DNA of 64,000 nt. Origin: Helianthus annuus. Lineage: Eukaryota; Streptophyta; Magnoliopsida; Asterales; Asteraceae. The first letter of the stretch is position 1. The number at the start of each line of letters is the position of its first letter. Where the stretch lies: NCBI RefSeq assembly GCF_002127325.2, contig NC_035437.2:115440916-115504915 (forward strand), written 5' to 3'. A program made the position numbers and the translations under genes. Positions 48,599 through 61,374 of this stretch are shown here, one piece after another. The notes below the pieces were generated by a model. The model saw only the letters and a list, made by a program, of their open reading frames with translations, was not told the origin of the DNA and made no database searches.

Positions 48599-48849
48599 GA
48601 ATGGTGACCGGAGTGGACTGAAGTCGAACAAGACACGAACCCGAGAACGAAGCTGGAACGAAGCCAAATCCAGACTCGATCCCGAGTCACCCGATCCAAC
48701 TCAACCAACTTGAATCGAATGAAATGAAAACAAAATCTAAACGGAACCGGGCCTGAACCGACTGACCTGCAATGAAAACTAATCGGAGCTGAACCCACCT
48801 CGCCGTTGCCGCCGCTACAGTGGTCGCGCCACCGTCACTGCCGTCGTCT

Positions 48850-48910
<61 letters not shown>

Positions 48911-49303
48911 ACGCCCTGCCTCTCTCTTTCATCACGATCCCTCTCTTTCTGTTATGCGGCCTCGCCGCCGTGCGCCGCCATCACTACAGTGGTGGCCGTC
49001 CTTTCAACTGAACCGGGGGGTGAGAGAGGTGCGTGTGAGGGAGGTGATTGTGGTGGAGTGTGAATGAGAGTGAAGGAGAGTTTGGCTGCCATGGTTCTGA
49101 TGTAGGGTTTTCTTCTTTTTTAAGAAGGTGAAGTTAGAGAAGATGGAGTAGGGTATTTGAGGGGGAAGACAATTAAACGGCAGATGAATAAAAGGGTAAT
49201 AGGGTTTTTGCTAAAGTTTTATACTTAGGGTTTAATTAGGGGGGTCGGGTTCGAGGTTTGGTTTAAACGAGGGTATAAAAGATTTTAGTGTTTGATATAG
49301 TTC

Positions 49304-49388
49304 GATGTCAAGGCCACGGCAGAGTGGTTGTGCGCGTGATGTTGAAGCTGGTGACCCGGGTTCGAGTCCCGTGGTCATCAGTTTTGTT
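49304..49388 (+). ncRNA. tRNA-like segment in the G 3' LTR
   Basis: An A-box-like CGGCAGAGTGG (49317-49327) and a perfect B box GGTTCGAGTCC lie 42 bases apart, closed by GCCACGG/CCGTGGT and followed by TTTT, a pol III stop signal. I could not fold it into a standard cloverleaf, and the acceptor and T stems conflict, so it is not called a tRNA gene. It lies on the strand opposite to G transcription. Confidence 0.4.
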
Positions 49389-49808
49389 TTATTTTATTTT
49401 TATTTAAAAAAACATTACGCTTTCAGCAATAAGCACAAATAGTCCCCGTAAGTTTAGAAATTCAGCAATTTATACAAATAATCCCACTTTAACTAATTAA
49501 GTTATGTTACATTTTAAAAGAATTAATCTTTACAATTAATTAACTGGGTTAGTTGGTATCTTTTCTAACTTTAAAGTTAACGAGACTAACTAGATTATTA
49601 TAAAAATAAACTTTTAAATAGTAAAATCAATCAATTTAATTAATTCAACCATGAATAAACAGAAATTTTTATAACTAATTAGATTAGAGATGAAGATTTT
49701 CCGACGATTATACTGAAACGACGAATACAAGGATACCAAGTTTCCAAAAATAGGAATATGAACAATGGTTCCTAAATATGGAAAGTTATGAAAACGCGGA
49801 GCGTTACA

Positions 49809-49840
49809 GTCTCCCCTCCTTTAGGAAATTTCGTCCCGAA
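49809..49840 (-). other. Polypurine tract of element G
   Basis: Read on the minus strand: TTTCGGGACGAAATTTC then CTAAAGGAGGGGAGAC directly before the LTR start TGTAACGC. Confidence 0.85.
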
Positions 49841-52140
49841 ATTTGTTCAGAAGGAAGACCTGAATGGATTTTGGCAAACATAAGAGGATCGTTTAAAACT
49901 AAGTCCTTGGAGTTTGAGACAGTAGAGAATAATTGAGGCATAAGGGTGAACGATTGATCTAATAACGATTATGAGTATAAGAATAGCATAAGTATCGGAT
50001 AGACGAAAGTAGCATGTTAATAATGAGGTCTCGTCGTGGATAATCAGATATAATGCGTTTGTGAGTTGTTTAAAGTTTGTATTAGGTCCAAAAGGTCTAC
50101 AAAACACTGAATTTCTCACGGCACGTTTTACGAAAGTTTGGTAACATAGTGAAAAAACTTATATATAGGAAGTACCAACGGCGTATCCACCATGTTTTGA
50201 CCACGTTACGTCCGTTTCGTATTCGGTGTCATGTTACATCCCGTGTCTTACCATACACAGTAGTACACTCTATGGTTTCTCATACGCCCATCACTATAAT
50301 CCCGTGTGCACCCGCGATTATATTGACCGTCGCATGATCTGCATAGCTTGTACTAGTTACGTATGACTCAAGGTATACATAAATTTTGAAAAAAATGCGT
50401 GAGTATAGAAATGTAGCATATAAGCATGTTTACGTTCCAAATAGTATAAGTCCAACGTAAGCGAATCCTTCGGGTTTCGCCCGTGTATGCGAATGTATAA
50501 ATTTTTAAGTAAAAAGCATGAGCATAGTATAAGTTTAAATTTGAACACGCACGTGAGCATAAACACAAAACGTATGCCAGGAGTATGAGTAAAAGTATAA
50601 GCATAACGTGTATTAAAAATGGGCATAAATGTGAGCACAATTTGAGCACAAACGAATGACGTGAGTATAGACACAATTCGTATAAATGAGAGTACAAACA
50701 AAAGTACGAGTATAACAGAAATCTTATAAACGTGAGTATAAATGCGAGTACGAGTATAACATAAATCGTATAAATGAGAGTATAAATGCGAGTACGAGTA
50801 TAACATAAATCGTATAGATGAGAGTATAAATGCGAGTACGAGTGTGAATACGAGTATAAATATGAGTATAAACACAAGATGCATGAGTATGGATGTAAAT
50901 GTGAAAACTAAGTGTAAAACATGAATGTTCAAGTATGAATAAAATACATGTGTATGAGTATAAGTGTAACAAAGTTGTAAAAGTGCAAATGAAAACATAA
51001 CTCGTATGAATATGAATACGAATGTAGTATAGACATGAATGTAAGGACAACGTAAATGTATAATTGTGAGTGTGTGTATAAACGTAAAACGTATGAATTT
51101 TGAATCATGAGTATAACATAAATGTGTAAGTGTGAACATAAGTAAAGGCATAGAATGTATAAGTATGGATGTAGGAAATAATGATTTTAGTTACAGTATA
51201 AATCGAAATGCACGAGTTTATGCGCGTAAAAGATTAAAAGTTTTGAGTAGGAAAGAAAAGGGGGACGAGTGACGCGCGTGAGATTGTTGAGAGATATTGA
51301 CTAAAACATGTAAAATGATATGCAGATATGGTTGTTTGAGCAAAACGTGAAGTTAAAATAGATTGAGTTGTCATGGAGCGTAAAATCTAGTTTGTAAATG
51401 TAAAAGGGAGTATAAATCATCCATTGACTATGTAAATTTTACTTTGTAGACGAATGGGAATGCTACTATGGTTTTAGAAGAATTTATATAGTCGAAATTA
51501 TTGGTTCCTACGAAGTTTCCTTACCCACGTATTTTGAATTTAATTGACGTATCGAGTGAGATTTGAAAAGTTCTAGGGTTTAATAAGTTTGTATCGTTTT
51601 AAATAACTTTGTATATAGACAATTTTGAAGTTTATAGATTCTTGAGAAAAAGTTGATCCCTAGAAAAGAAATTTGGTGCATGAACTTAGTGATTATTGAA
51701 AGCGTCTTTTAATAAAATGTTTTATTGATTTTGAAAGAAGTTCTAGTAAATGTTTGAATAAAGTTTTAAATGTTTTATAGATGTGTGCAAAAAAAAAGTT
51801 GGTTGATTCCCGATTGAAAATAAAAATCCCTAGTTTAATGTTGTGAGGTGAGCATGTTTTAATAATCATGTTGAATGCGAAATTTCGTGGGCCATGGATT
51901 TTTTTTTTTTTAGACTGACTAAGTTGATGAGTAGCATTTCGTGAAATTTCGAATGTTGAAGAACAAGCGTCTATGAAAAAGTTAAGAATTTCGTGTATGT
52001 GAGCTATAGGAAAATAGATGGTAAGGTAAGAAATTCCTTTATATAAGTAATGCATTTTGAAATAATTAGAGGTTTGTAATGATAAACGATTTGGATATAA
52101 ACATGATCGTATTTACATAAAATAATCTATTAAAAGAAAG
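49841..52140 (-). other. Element G interior, non-coding
   Basis: No retroelement protein motif on either strand. 50357-51151 is open on the minus strand but only because of short degenerate repeats of GAGTATAAATGCGAGTACGA type, with a period of about 44 bases in its clearest part (50733-50860). The rest is A/T-rich. Confidence 0.65.
50690..50870. repeat. Degenerate tandem repeat, period about 44
   Basis: GAGTATAAATGCGAGTACGA starts near 50734, 50778 and 50822, followed each time by GTATAACATAAATCGTATA or a variant. Weaker copies extend on both sides. Confidence 0.75.
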
Positions 52141-52149
52141 CATTGGTAA

Positions 52150-52910
52150 CGATCACCTAGGTAAAGGAATCACCCCTAATCCGTTGGTGAGGTCGTTGTA
52201 AGATGAGAAAGGAAGCGGAGTTAATCGTCAAGGTAAGGAAATCACTCCTATCTTGATGATATGTCTTCAGTCGTTGTTACAAAAGTGTAATTAAAATTAA
52301 GTGAAATTATGCATGCTAATGATGTATAATCGTATGATGTATGCGCAAAAGTGAAATCTTAAAAATGGTTCAAAATTGACAAGAAAGAGTTTCATCATAA
52401 AAGATCGAAGATAATAAAGCGTACATCTGATAAAAAGAAACTTGGATGGTTCCAAACGGAACGTTGACTAACCAAAGTGGTCGAAATGTCTTTTGAATCT
52501 GAGAGCATGCTTTGGCCTAATAGGTGGTATACTTTCGCTGACAAGTCGGTTAACGGTATTCACCCTTCCGGTTACTACATGCTCCAATTCAATCGAAAAT
52601 TCGAGACTTGGCGAGATTTATGTAAAATCAAGGAGTGAGACTAGTCGACTAGATGCGGGTTTCACCCCTAGCTTGACGAGTTCGTACCCTAAGTGTGGTT
52701 GGTACTCGTTGGGTCAAAATTTAATTTCGACACGTTAACGAGGGTCCACTAGAAATTGAATTTGAAATTTGAAATTTGAAATTTCCATTAAGATGTGGAT
52801 TTCACTCCTAACTTAATGGTGTAATTTCGTGCAACAAAAATGAAATCAAGCGGGATGAGAGTTGTTTACCAAATTGTGGGTTTCACGCCTATTTTGGTAA
52901 ATTTGTCTCT
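52150..52910 (-). ncRNA. Leader of element G with a stem-loop series
   Basis: Inverted repeats with a related loop: AACGA-TCACC/GGTGA-GG-TCGTT (52149-52197), ATCGTCAAG/CTTGATGAT (52223-52260), a weaker pair near 52641-52680, CCATTAAG/CTTAATGG (52785-52819) and TTTACCAAA/TTTTGGTAAA (52864-52901). Loops share the form GGRWTTCACNCCTA. Further stems at 52523-52564 and 52705-52742 correspond to those at 22894-22935 and 23075-23111, with paired changes. Confidence 0.6.
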
Positions 52911-53298
52911 TTTGTACAATATGAGTGTTGTCGGATTTAGATTACTCGAGTAAAATGTAAGAGGAAAAGTGTATGTTAAAGACTAGGCGAACAAGTATAA
53001 ACATGTCAAGAATAGCAAATAAGGAATGGAATAATGAAACAATTATTAACACATAAAAATATGTTAAGAATGACAAATAAAGGGTAGAACGAGGAAACAA
53101 GTATTAGTACGTAATAAGACAAGTGTAGCATGTCAAGTGTTAACAAATAAGTGACATGTATGCTTAAAAGATCAAAAGAGAATGAATAAAGACAAATAAA
53201 GTAGCATGCAATGTAGTTTCAAGCAAAACACAAAAATAAAGCTCTAAAACTATAGACTAGGTTAAAGCATTCCTACTTTTCCTAATTCCCTATAGTTA

Positions 53299-53312
53299 TG
53301 GCTCTGATACCA
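53299..53312 (-). other. Primer binding site of element G, tRNA-Met type
   Basis: Minus-strand TGGTATCAGAGCCA three bases after the LTR end (53316). Confidence 0.9.
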
Positions 53313-53315
53313 ATC

Positions 53316-54881
53316 TGTCACACCCCAACCGATGGCGGAAACATCGGGATGAGACGAAGTGTGTATAGATTGCAAGAGACGTCATAACACTATGTGACAA
53401 TATTTAATTAAATTCAAATTTCATTGCAATACTAAATGTCATACAAGATTCAAAAGAAATAACAACATTGTTTCATAGCATAACATAACAATGAAAGATA
53501 GATTAATCTAGGTGTGTATCTAGTCCACCCTGAATCTTGTTTCGTCTTGAATATCATCTCAATAATTAACCTGCAACATGTATTAAAATAGAGTTCAATG
53601 CAAAAGCAAAGGCGAGTAACAAGTTTGGCTACATAGCATAATAGAATAAAAACTCATATCCAACATGTTACTAAGTGAATAAAATTTACTAGCAACTGAC
53701 CTGAACCGGAACGAATGGTGACCAGAGTGGACTGAAGTCGAACAAGACACGAACCCAAGAACGAAGCTGGAACGAAGCCAAATCCAGACTCGATCCCGAG
53801 TCACCCGAGCCAACTCAACCAACTTGAATCGAATGAAATCAAAACAAAATCTAAACGGAACCGGGCCTGAACCGACTGACCTGCAATGAAAACTAATCGG
53901 AGTTGAACCCACCTCGCCGTTGCCGCCGTTACAGTGGTCGCGCCACCGTCACTGCCGTCGTCTGCTCTCTCTCTCTCTCTCTCTACGCCCTGCCTCTCTC
54001 TTTCATCACGATCCCTCTCTTTCTGTTATGCGGCCTCGCCGCCGTGCGCGGCCACCACTACAGTGGTGGCCGTCCTTTCAACTGAACCGGGGGTGAGAGA
54101 GGTGCGTGTGAGGGAGGTGATTGTGGTGGAGTGTGAACGAGAGTGAAGGAGAGTTTGGCTGCCATGGTTCTGATGTAGGGTTTTCTTCTTTTTTAAGAAG
54201 GTGAAGTTAGAGAAGATGGAGTAGGGTATTTGAGGGGGAAGACAAGTAAACGGCAGATGAATAAAAGGGTAATAGGGTTTTTGCTAAAGTTTTATACTTA
54301 GGGTTTAATTAGGGGGTCGGGTTCGAGGTTTGGTTTAAACGAGGGTATAAAAGATTTTAGTGTTTGATATAGTTCGATGTCAAGGCCACGGCAGAGTGGT
54401 TGTGCGCGTGATGTTGAAGCTGGTGACCCGGGTTCGAGTCCCTGGTCATCAGTTTTGTTTTATTTTATTTTTATTTAAAAAAAAACATTACACTTTCAGC
54501 AATAAGCACAAATAGTCCCCGTAAGTTTAGAAATTCAGCAATTTATACAAATAATCCCACTTTAACTAATTAAGTTATGTTACATTTTAAAAGAATTAAT
54601 CTTTACAATTAATTAACTAGGTTAGTTGGTATCTTTTCTAACTTTAAAGTTAACGAGACTAACTAGATTATTATAAAAATAAACTTTTAAATAGTAAAAT
54701 CAATCAATTTAATTAATTCAACCATGAACAAATAGAAATTTTTATAACTAATTAGATTAGAGATAAAGATTTTCCGACGATTATACCGAAACGACGAATA
54801 CAAGGATACCAAGTTTCCAAAAATAGGAATATGAACAATGGTTCCTAAATTTGGAAAGTTATGAACACGCGGAGCGTTACA
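53316..54881 (-). mobile_element. Element G 5' LTR with a 1.2-kb internal deletion (1566 bp)
   Basis: It matches the other LTR up to ATTTACTAGCA (near 53695), then jumps to ACCTGAACCGGAACG, the position just before the D insertion site. About 1.16 kb corresponding to 37980-39135 is missing. The (CT)n run is also shorter. The tRNA-like segment is present at 54373-54455 with one base lost before the 3' end. Confidence 0.88.
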
Positions 54882-54886
54882 ATAGA

Positions 54887-56366
54887 TCTAATATTGAACC
54901 GGAGCTTATGAGTTAGATATGTAGGACCGTTGATGATGACCGAGTTATATATTGAATTGAGTTTATGTTGGTTGAATGAACATGCTTGCAAATGATGAAC
55001 TGGATGAATATGGGCTGAATATGATATGAACATATGATGAACTGTTTGAGAATGACATGAATATTTGAAAAGTTGTGTGTTTGATCCGTTTGATTTGAGA
55101 ATTAGACAAGAAAACATGTTTGTGCGATTTAACTGGATAGTACACCAAATCATGAAAATGAAATTCTATTGGATAAGTACGATGCTAGCAGATGTTCTAG
55201 AATCAGCAGGTATGCGAGTCGAGACCTTGGTTTCGACTCGAGACCATCAAGCTACAACTCTAGACCGCAGTGATTGCGACTCGAGACCAACAAGTGACAA
55301 CTCGAGATAGACTTCAGGGACTCGAGACCAGCAAGGTCCCGACTTGAGACCTCATGACTGTGCAATTATTAAAGCAGGCCCAATAACTCAAACTGTATGC
55401 ATACTACGTGTTAGATACGTGTAGGATATACGTGATTACTTGTATCCGAACCTGACCTACTGGTAACCATGTTAGGACGTGGTGACCAGCATACTTGACC
55501 AAGTAAACTAACCTGCCGAGCAACCCAAGGTGAGTTCACAACTTTTAAAGCATGCGTTCCCGGTGGTTTGCGAAATCGGAACTTAAAACAACGCTATCCC
55601 TTGTAAGGGATACAAACCTATTTTCTCCCCTTGTGTGGGACCCTTAGTTAACTATTGTTTATACGGAATGCAACGAGCAAAACTAAACGAAACTCTATCA
55701 CTCAAGTCCCTACTACTTAATACCGATTAGTCGTCGGGGCCAGGCGAACGGGTTATTAGTTGATAGCGCTATTTAGGTCTTACCAGCCTCACACCGTGCC
55801 TGTAGAGGATCGGTCGTGAATTAATGTACTCTGGCAAACCGTCAATGATGATAGAACATTGACAAACGGGGCACTGCGGAAACGTACGGTCACCTAGTAT
55901 TCGGTATTGGAAAAAGAGTTTAGTCGCTTACTTATGGGGTAGCCCCCCATGGCATGTATAAACGGATAAATTAACTGGTGAAACAAGTTTCTGGTAATTA
56001 AAAACTGGACAACTCGTGAACTCGCCAACGTTTTTTTGTTGATACCCTACTGCATGCTTTGCAGGTACCCAGTGACTCAGGAGCTTGCTACTTGGGGATG
56101 TATAGTGGTCGTCTAACCCATGTGTTGGGTTCTAAATAAACTTGAACCATGAACTTTGTTTTAAACTGTTTTGTCTACGCTTCCGCTACTTATGCTACTA
56201 TTTGAACTTAAAACTTTCGAACTTGATTATGATATTTGCTAACCATGTGGATGGTGAATAATGCTTCTACTATTAATTAAATTGCTCAGTATAATTGGTG
56301 GCTGGATCCTGGTTAGTCACGTCCTCAAGCGGTGGTACTCCGCATGTGGATTTTGGGGGTGTGACA
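54887..56366 (+). mobile_element. Element F 5' LTR, part 2
   Basis: It resumes TCTAATATTGAACC after the ATAGA duplication and ends GGGGGTGTGACA. Relative to the 3' LTR it lacks 228 bp (62584-62811), flanked by TGA repeats. An array of CTCGAGACC-type motifs occupies 55210-55352. Confidence 0.9.
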
Positions 56367-56369
56367 GAT

Positions 56370-56383
56370 TGGTATCAGAGCCA
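56370..56383 (+). other. Primer binding site of element F, tRNA-Met type
   Basis: TGGTATCAGAGCCA, three bases after the LTR end. Confidence 0.92.
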
Positions 56384-56659
56384 TTGGTTATAGTGGACAT
56401 GGTTTTTTTTTAAAGGGAATCTTTTTGAGAAAAACCAAACTATAACCCGTGACTCATTACGACACTACACTCCAAGTGCAAGACTCAACACATTAGACCT
56501 CATAGCTCGGACTAGTATATACTTGCTTGCTTACTTTATGCTATCTGTTCTGCTATACGTACTAGTTTGCCTAGTTGTGTAGATACACCTCCTTCTTCTA
56601 TCTCATTCTCGCTACATTACGACATCACACTCATGTTATGTTTTCTGGTTATGAAGACA

Positions 56660-59600
56660 ATGAGTGGATGCGGAAGAGGAAACGTTAACATGACTCAGGC
56701 TTAGTTCACTAACCTGATCAACACGGTGGCTGCAGCTTTCGCAGCTCACCCTGGAGGTAAACTCGTTATTTTAGGATGTTTAGATCCTACCGCCGCATCG
56801 TCTTTTTACCCCTAAACCGATTCGCTTCGCTTCTCACAAAAGGTCAACATGCGCTTGCGCAACCACGTGTTTGTACTTTCAAGACCTTCATGGATTGCAA
56901 GCCTCTCCCTTTCAATGGCACTGAGGGTGCCATAGGTCTTCTGCACTGGATCGAGAAGGTCGAAGCTGTGTTCGCTGTCTGCGAGTGTCCCCTGCTAATT
57001 GGGTGAAGTTTGCTACCGGTACGCTTGAAGGAAACGCGCTTTCATGGTGGAAAGCGCAGATTCAAATGCTTGGTTTGGAAACCGCTAATGCCACTGCATG
57101 GGAAGATTTCAAGGACATGATCAAAGAAGAGTACTGTCACAGGGATGGCATCCACAAGCTCGAAAACGAGTACTTTGAGCTTAAGATGGTTGGGTCAGAG
57201 ATTGAGACCTACACCAAACTGTCCAACGATTATGCTGCTCTTTGCCCAAACATGTCTCGACCTATGTACCGAAGGATCGAATTGTACATCAAGGGTTTGG
57301 CCCCAAAAATTCGAAGCCATGTGACCTCAGCCAACCTCAATACCATTCAGCAGGTCGTCCGTCTTGCTCACAAACTCACTGATCAGGCTGTGGAACAGGG
57401 CAAGTTGCCCAAAAGGATCAGTGCTACTGATGGAACTTCTGGTGATAACAAGCGTAAGTGGGAAGGAAACCAAAGCAAGGATGCTAACCCCACTCAGGCC
57501 CCGACTCAACAAAGGAAAACTGAAAACAACAAAGGCCCTCAGCAACAGGGTGGCTATCGAGGGAACCACCCCAAGTGTAACAAGTGTAACCGACATCACA
57601 GCAGGCCATGTGGCAAAAGTCAGTGTCAGCGATGCAACAAGATGGGGCATGAAGCCAAAGACTGTAGGAGTCAGTTTCCAGCTAGGCAGAATCAGCAACA
57701 ACCACAACAACAACAGCAGCAAGGGAACAACCGTGGATGCTACAAGTGTGGGGCAACGGGGCACATACGCATGGATTGCCCTGAACTGAACCAAAACCGC
57801 AACAACAACCAGGGAGCTGGAAACAACGATCAAAACAACAACAATGCTGGGAATGGTGCAAGAGGAAGGGCTTTTGTCATTGGAGCTGGAGAGGCAAGGA
57901 ATGACCCCAACGTCGTGGCGGGTAAGTTCCTACTCGATGATCGCTATGTTTCTGTATTATTTGATTCTGGAGCCGATGCTAGTTATGTATCCCTACGTAT
58001 TAGTAAGAAACTTAAGCACCCGCCTGCGTTATTAAGTTCTAAGCATATCGTCGAGTTAGCTAATGGTAGAAACATCGAGGCCTCACATGTGATCAACGAC
58101 TGCAAGCTAGTATTGTCTGGTCAGACGTTTAGCATCGATCTTTTCCCTATCGATCTTGGAAGCTTCGACGTCGTCATTGGTATGGATTGGTTATCCAAAC
58201 ATCGCGCTGAAATCCTCTGCCAAAAGAAAATGGTTCGCATTCCCCGCCGATCTGGCAAACCCCTCATCGTTCAAGGTGACAAAGGCGGAGAAGTCACAGG
58301 CATCATCTCGTTCTTAAAGGCCCAGAAGTGTTTACGAAAGGGGCACACCGCTATCTTAGCACTCGTCACCGACACACAGGAAAAGGAAAAGAGGATTGAA
58401 GATTTTCCAGTAGTACGCGACTACCCCGAGGTATTCCCTAAAGAACTACCTGGACTCCCTCCCCATCGTCAGGTCGAGTTCCAAATCGAGCTAACTCCCG
58501 GAGCAGCACCAATAGCTCGAGCGCCTTATCGACTAGCCCCCGCAGAACTGAAGGAACTTTCTACGCAACTACAAGAACTATTGGATAAAGGATTTATCCG
58601 TCCTAGTTCGTCACCCTGGGGAGCACCAGTGCTCTTTGTTAAGAAGAAGGATGGCACATTCCGAATGTGCATCGACTATCGTGAGCTAAACAAGGTTACC
58701 ATCAAGAATCGTTACCCACTCCCTCGCATCGACGATTTATTCGACCAGCTGCAAGGATCGAGTTACTACTCTAAGATCGACCTACGATCAGGTTATCATC
58801 AACTAAGGATCCGTAATGAAGACATCTCCAAAACTGCATTCAGGACTCGTTATGGCCATTACGAATTCCTCGTCATGCCCTTTGGAATGACTAACGCACC
58901 TGCAGTTTTCATGGATCTCATGAACCGAGTGTGCAAGCCTTATCTCGACAAATTCGTGATTGTGTTTATTGACGACATCCTGATACACTCGAAAAGTCAA
59001 GAGGAGCATGAACAACATCTGCATCTTATTCTCGAACTCCTTCGCAATGAGCAACTGTACGCTAAATTCTTGAAATGTGACTTCTGGCTTCGAGAAGTCC
59101 ACTTCCTTGGGCACGTAGTCAATAAGGACGGAATTCATGTCAATCCAGCTAAGATCGACTCCATAAAGAATTGGCCTACGCCTAAAACTCCGACCGAAGT
59201 CCGCCAATTCTTGGGATTGGCAGGATACTATCGCAGATTCATCAAGGGATTTTCGAAGATCGCACAACCCCTCACGACTCTCAATCAGAAGGGTATTGCT
59301 TACAAATGGAATGAAGCTCAGGAGTCCGCTTTTCAGAAGCTAAAGGATAACCTTTGTAGCGCTCCTATTCTCTCGTTACCTGAAGGTACAGACGACTTTG
59401 TGGTTTACTGCGATGCGTCTATTCATGGGCTTGGCTGCGTGTTAATGCAACGCGAGAAAGTTATTGCTTACGCTTCTCGACAACTTAAGGCTCACGAAAG
59501 GAACTACACTACACATGACTTGGAACTGGGAGCAGTGGTTTTTGCTCTTAAGATATGGAGACATTACCTGTACGGTACCAAGTGCAACATTTACACCGAT

Positions 59601-61272
59601 CACAGGAGTCTCGAGCATATCTTCAAGCAAAAGGAATTAAACATGCGACAACGTGGTCGAACTCTTGAATGATTACGAATACGCAATCAAGTACCATCCG
59701 GGCAAAGCCAATGTCGTGGCAGACGCCCTTAGTCGAAAGGACACTACACCCAAGCGCGTGCGGGCGTTACAACTTACCATCCAATCCAACCTCCCTACCC
59801 AAACACGAGGTGCTCAGGTTGAAGCACTGAAACCAGAGTACATCAGGGCTGAGTCCCTGCGAGGATCAAGGCAGCGGTTAGAACAAAAAGAAGACGACGC
59901 TTACTATGTAACCGGGCGCATATGGGTCCCCCTTTATGGAAAGTTGCACGAACTTGTGATGGACGAAGCCCATAAGTCCCGTTACTCAGTACATCCTGGT
60001 TCGGATAAGATGTACCATGACTTAAAGACTACATATTGGTGGCCTGGCATGAAAACCCACATAGCAACGTATGTCAGCAAGTGTTTGACTTGCGCAAGAG
60101 TCAAGACTGAGTATCAGAAACCAGCGGGCCTACTCCAACAACCCGAAATCCCGAAATGGAAATGGGAGCAAATTTCCATGGATTTTGTTACTGGCCTACC
60201 TAGATCTCAACGCGGAAACGACACTATTTGGGTGATAGTGGATCGATTGACCAAGTCCGCACACTTTTTGGCTATTAAAGAAACAGACAAGTTCTCTACC
60301 TTGGCAGACATTTACTTAAAGGAAGTGGTTTCGAGGCATGGAGTGCCAACCTCCATTATTTCCGATCGAGACGCGCGCTTTACTTCTGAACTGTGGCAGG
60401 CTATGCACAAATCCTTTGGCTCACGATTAGACATGAGCACCGCTTATCATCCGCAAACGGATAGGCAGTCTGAACGCACCATCCAAACCCTAGAAGACAT
60501 GCTTAGGGCATGTGTGATCGATTTTGGCAAGAATTGGGAGAAGCACCTACCGCTAGTAGAATTCTCGTATAATAACAGCTACCACACCAGCATTCAGGCA
60601 GCACCCTTTGAGGCATTGTACGGGCGTAAATGCCGATCACCTCTTTGCTGGGCGGAAGTTGGTGACAGCCAGATCACTGGCCCAGAACTGGTGGTAGACA
60701 CAACGAAAAGGATTGCCCAGATCAGACAACGCATGGCGGCAGCTCGTGACAGTCAGAAAAGTTACGCTGATAAGCGTAGGAAACCACTAGAATTCCAGGT
60801 CGGTGACCGGGTTCTACTTAAAGTCTCACCCTGGAAGGGTGTGGTTCGTTTTGGCAAACGGGGCAAGCTGAACCCGCGATATGTTGGACCATTCGAAATT
60901 ACCGAAAAGATCGGTAAGGTCGCTTATAGATTGAATCTGCCTGAAGAGCTGAGTGCGGTGCACAACGTCTTTCACGTGTCTAATCAGAAGAAGTGTCTGT
61001 CAGATGAAACACTCGTAATTCCTTTCAAGGAACTCACCATTGACGAACAGCTACACTTTACTGAGGAACCGATTGAGATCACGGATCGAGAGATGAAAAC
61101 CCTCAAACGTAGCCAGATACCTCTCGTACGAGTCCGTTGGAACTCGCGACGTGGCCCAGTGTTTACCTGGGAGCGGGAAGACCAGATGAGGCGCAAGTAT
61201 CCCCAGTTGTTCCCAAATGAAACCCCCAGCACTGAAGCTACGACTGAATTTCGGGACGAAATTCCAAACTAA
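56660..61272 (+). pseudogene. Element F gag-pol polyprotein (Tekay-like), broken by stops and frameshifts
   Basis: An ATG at 56660 opens gag but meets a stop at 56702-56704. The frame changes near 56790 and again near 56990. From 56985 a long frame runs to 59672: capsid, three zinc-knuckle-type clusters ([40 protein letters not shown]), a Gln/Asn-rich linker, protease with an intact DSGA, and RT from [13 protein letters not shown] to FIDDIL. RNase H follows with Asp kept in YTDH (unlike elements H and I). A short loss where RRW is expected (about 59652) shifts the frame. The last part (59653-61272) holds the HHCC zinc domain, an integrase core with all three acidic residues (TDRQSE shows Gly to Arg beside the Glu) and a chromodomain. 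It is the most complete pol in the window but cannot make a full polyprotein. Confidence 0.93.
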
Positions 61273-61374
61273 CGGGGGGATGATGTGACACCCCGTTGAA
61301 ACGTTCTCACCTATACCAGCTTGACAGTGGCTGCCTTAACTTTCGGGACGAAAGTTCTTAAAACTTGGGGATAA
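61265..61374 (+). other. Polypurine tract of element F, with a second PPT/LTR-start-like copy upstream
   Basis: The working tract AAAACTTGGGGATAA abuts the LTR at 61375. About 85 bases upstream, ACGGGGGGATGA is followed by TGTGACACCCC (61287-61297), which looks like another tract plus LTR start. Each is preceded by a TTTCGGGACGAAA motif. Confidence 0.75.

Larger units (their letters stand above)
37603..49808 (-). mobile_element. Element G 3' LTR, interrupted by D (net about 2.76 kb)
   Basis: The two halves are 37603-39159 and 48604-49808, with D and one GAATG copy between them. The net length is about 1.2 kb more than the other LTR of G, which carries an internal deletion. A (GT)n/(AT)n run lies at about 38488-38517, and a (CT)n run of roughly 60 bp at 48850-48910. 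Confidence 0.88.
37603..54881 (-). mobile_element. Element G: non-autonomous LTR retrotransposon, holding element D
   Basis: Ends are TGTCACACC...GCGTTACA on the plus strand (TGTAACGC...GGTGTGACA on the minus), flanked by exact ATAGA duplications (37598-37602, 54882-54886). The minus-strand order is LTR (54881-53316), PBS (53312-53299), 3.5-kb interior with no gag or pol (53298-49809), polypurine tract, LTR (49808-37603, split by D). Its LTR ends and leader relate it to the pol-bearing minus-strand elements at 22708-28254, which could supply proteins; that is inference. Confidence 0.88.

Noticed and set aside
48806..49063. 85-residue ORF with Ser/Leu run
   Set aside because: It reads through a (CT)n microsatellite in the LTR of G.
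49304..49380. A functional tRNA gene
   Set aside because: Pol III boxes are present but acceptor and T stems compete for the same bases and no normal anticodon arm is seen.
50357..51151. 264-residue open frame on the minus strand
   Set aside because: It is open only because of short degenerate repeats; the peptide is low in complexity (Tyr/Leu/Ile/Arg/Thr/His) and matches nothing I know.
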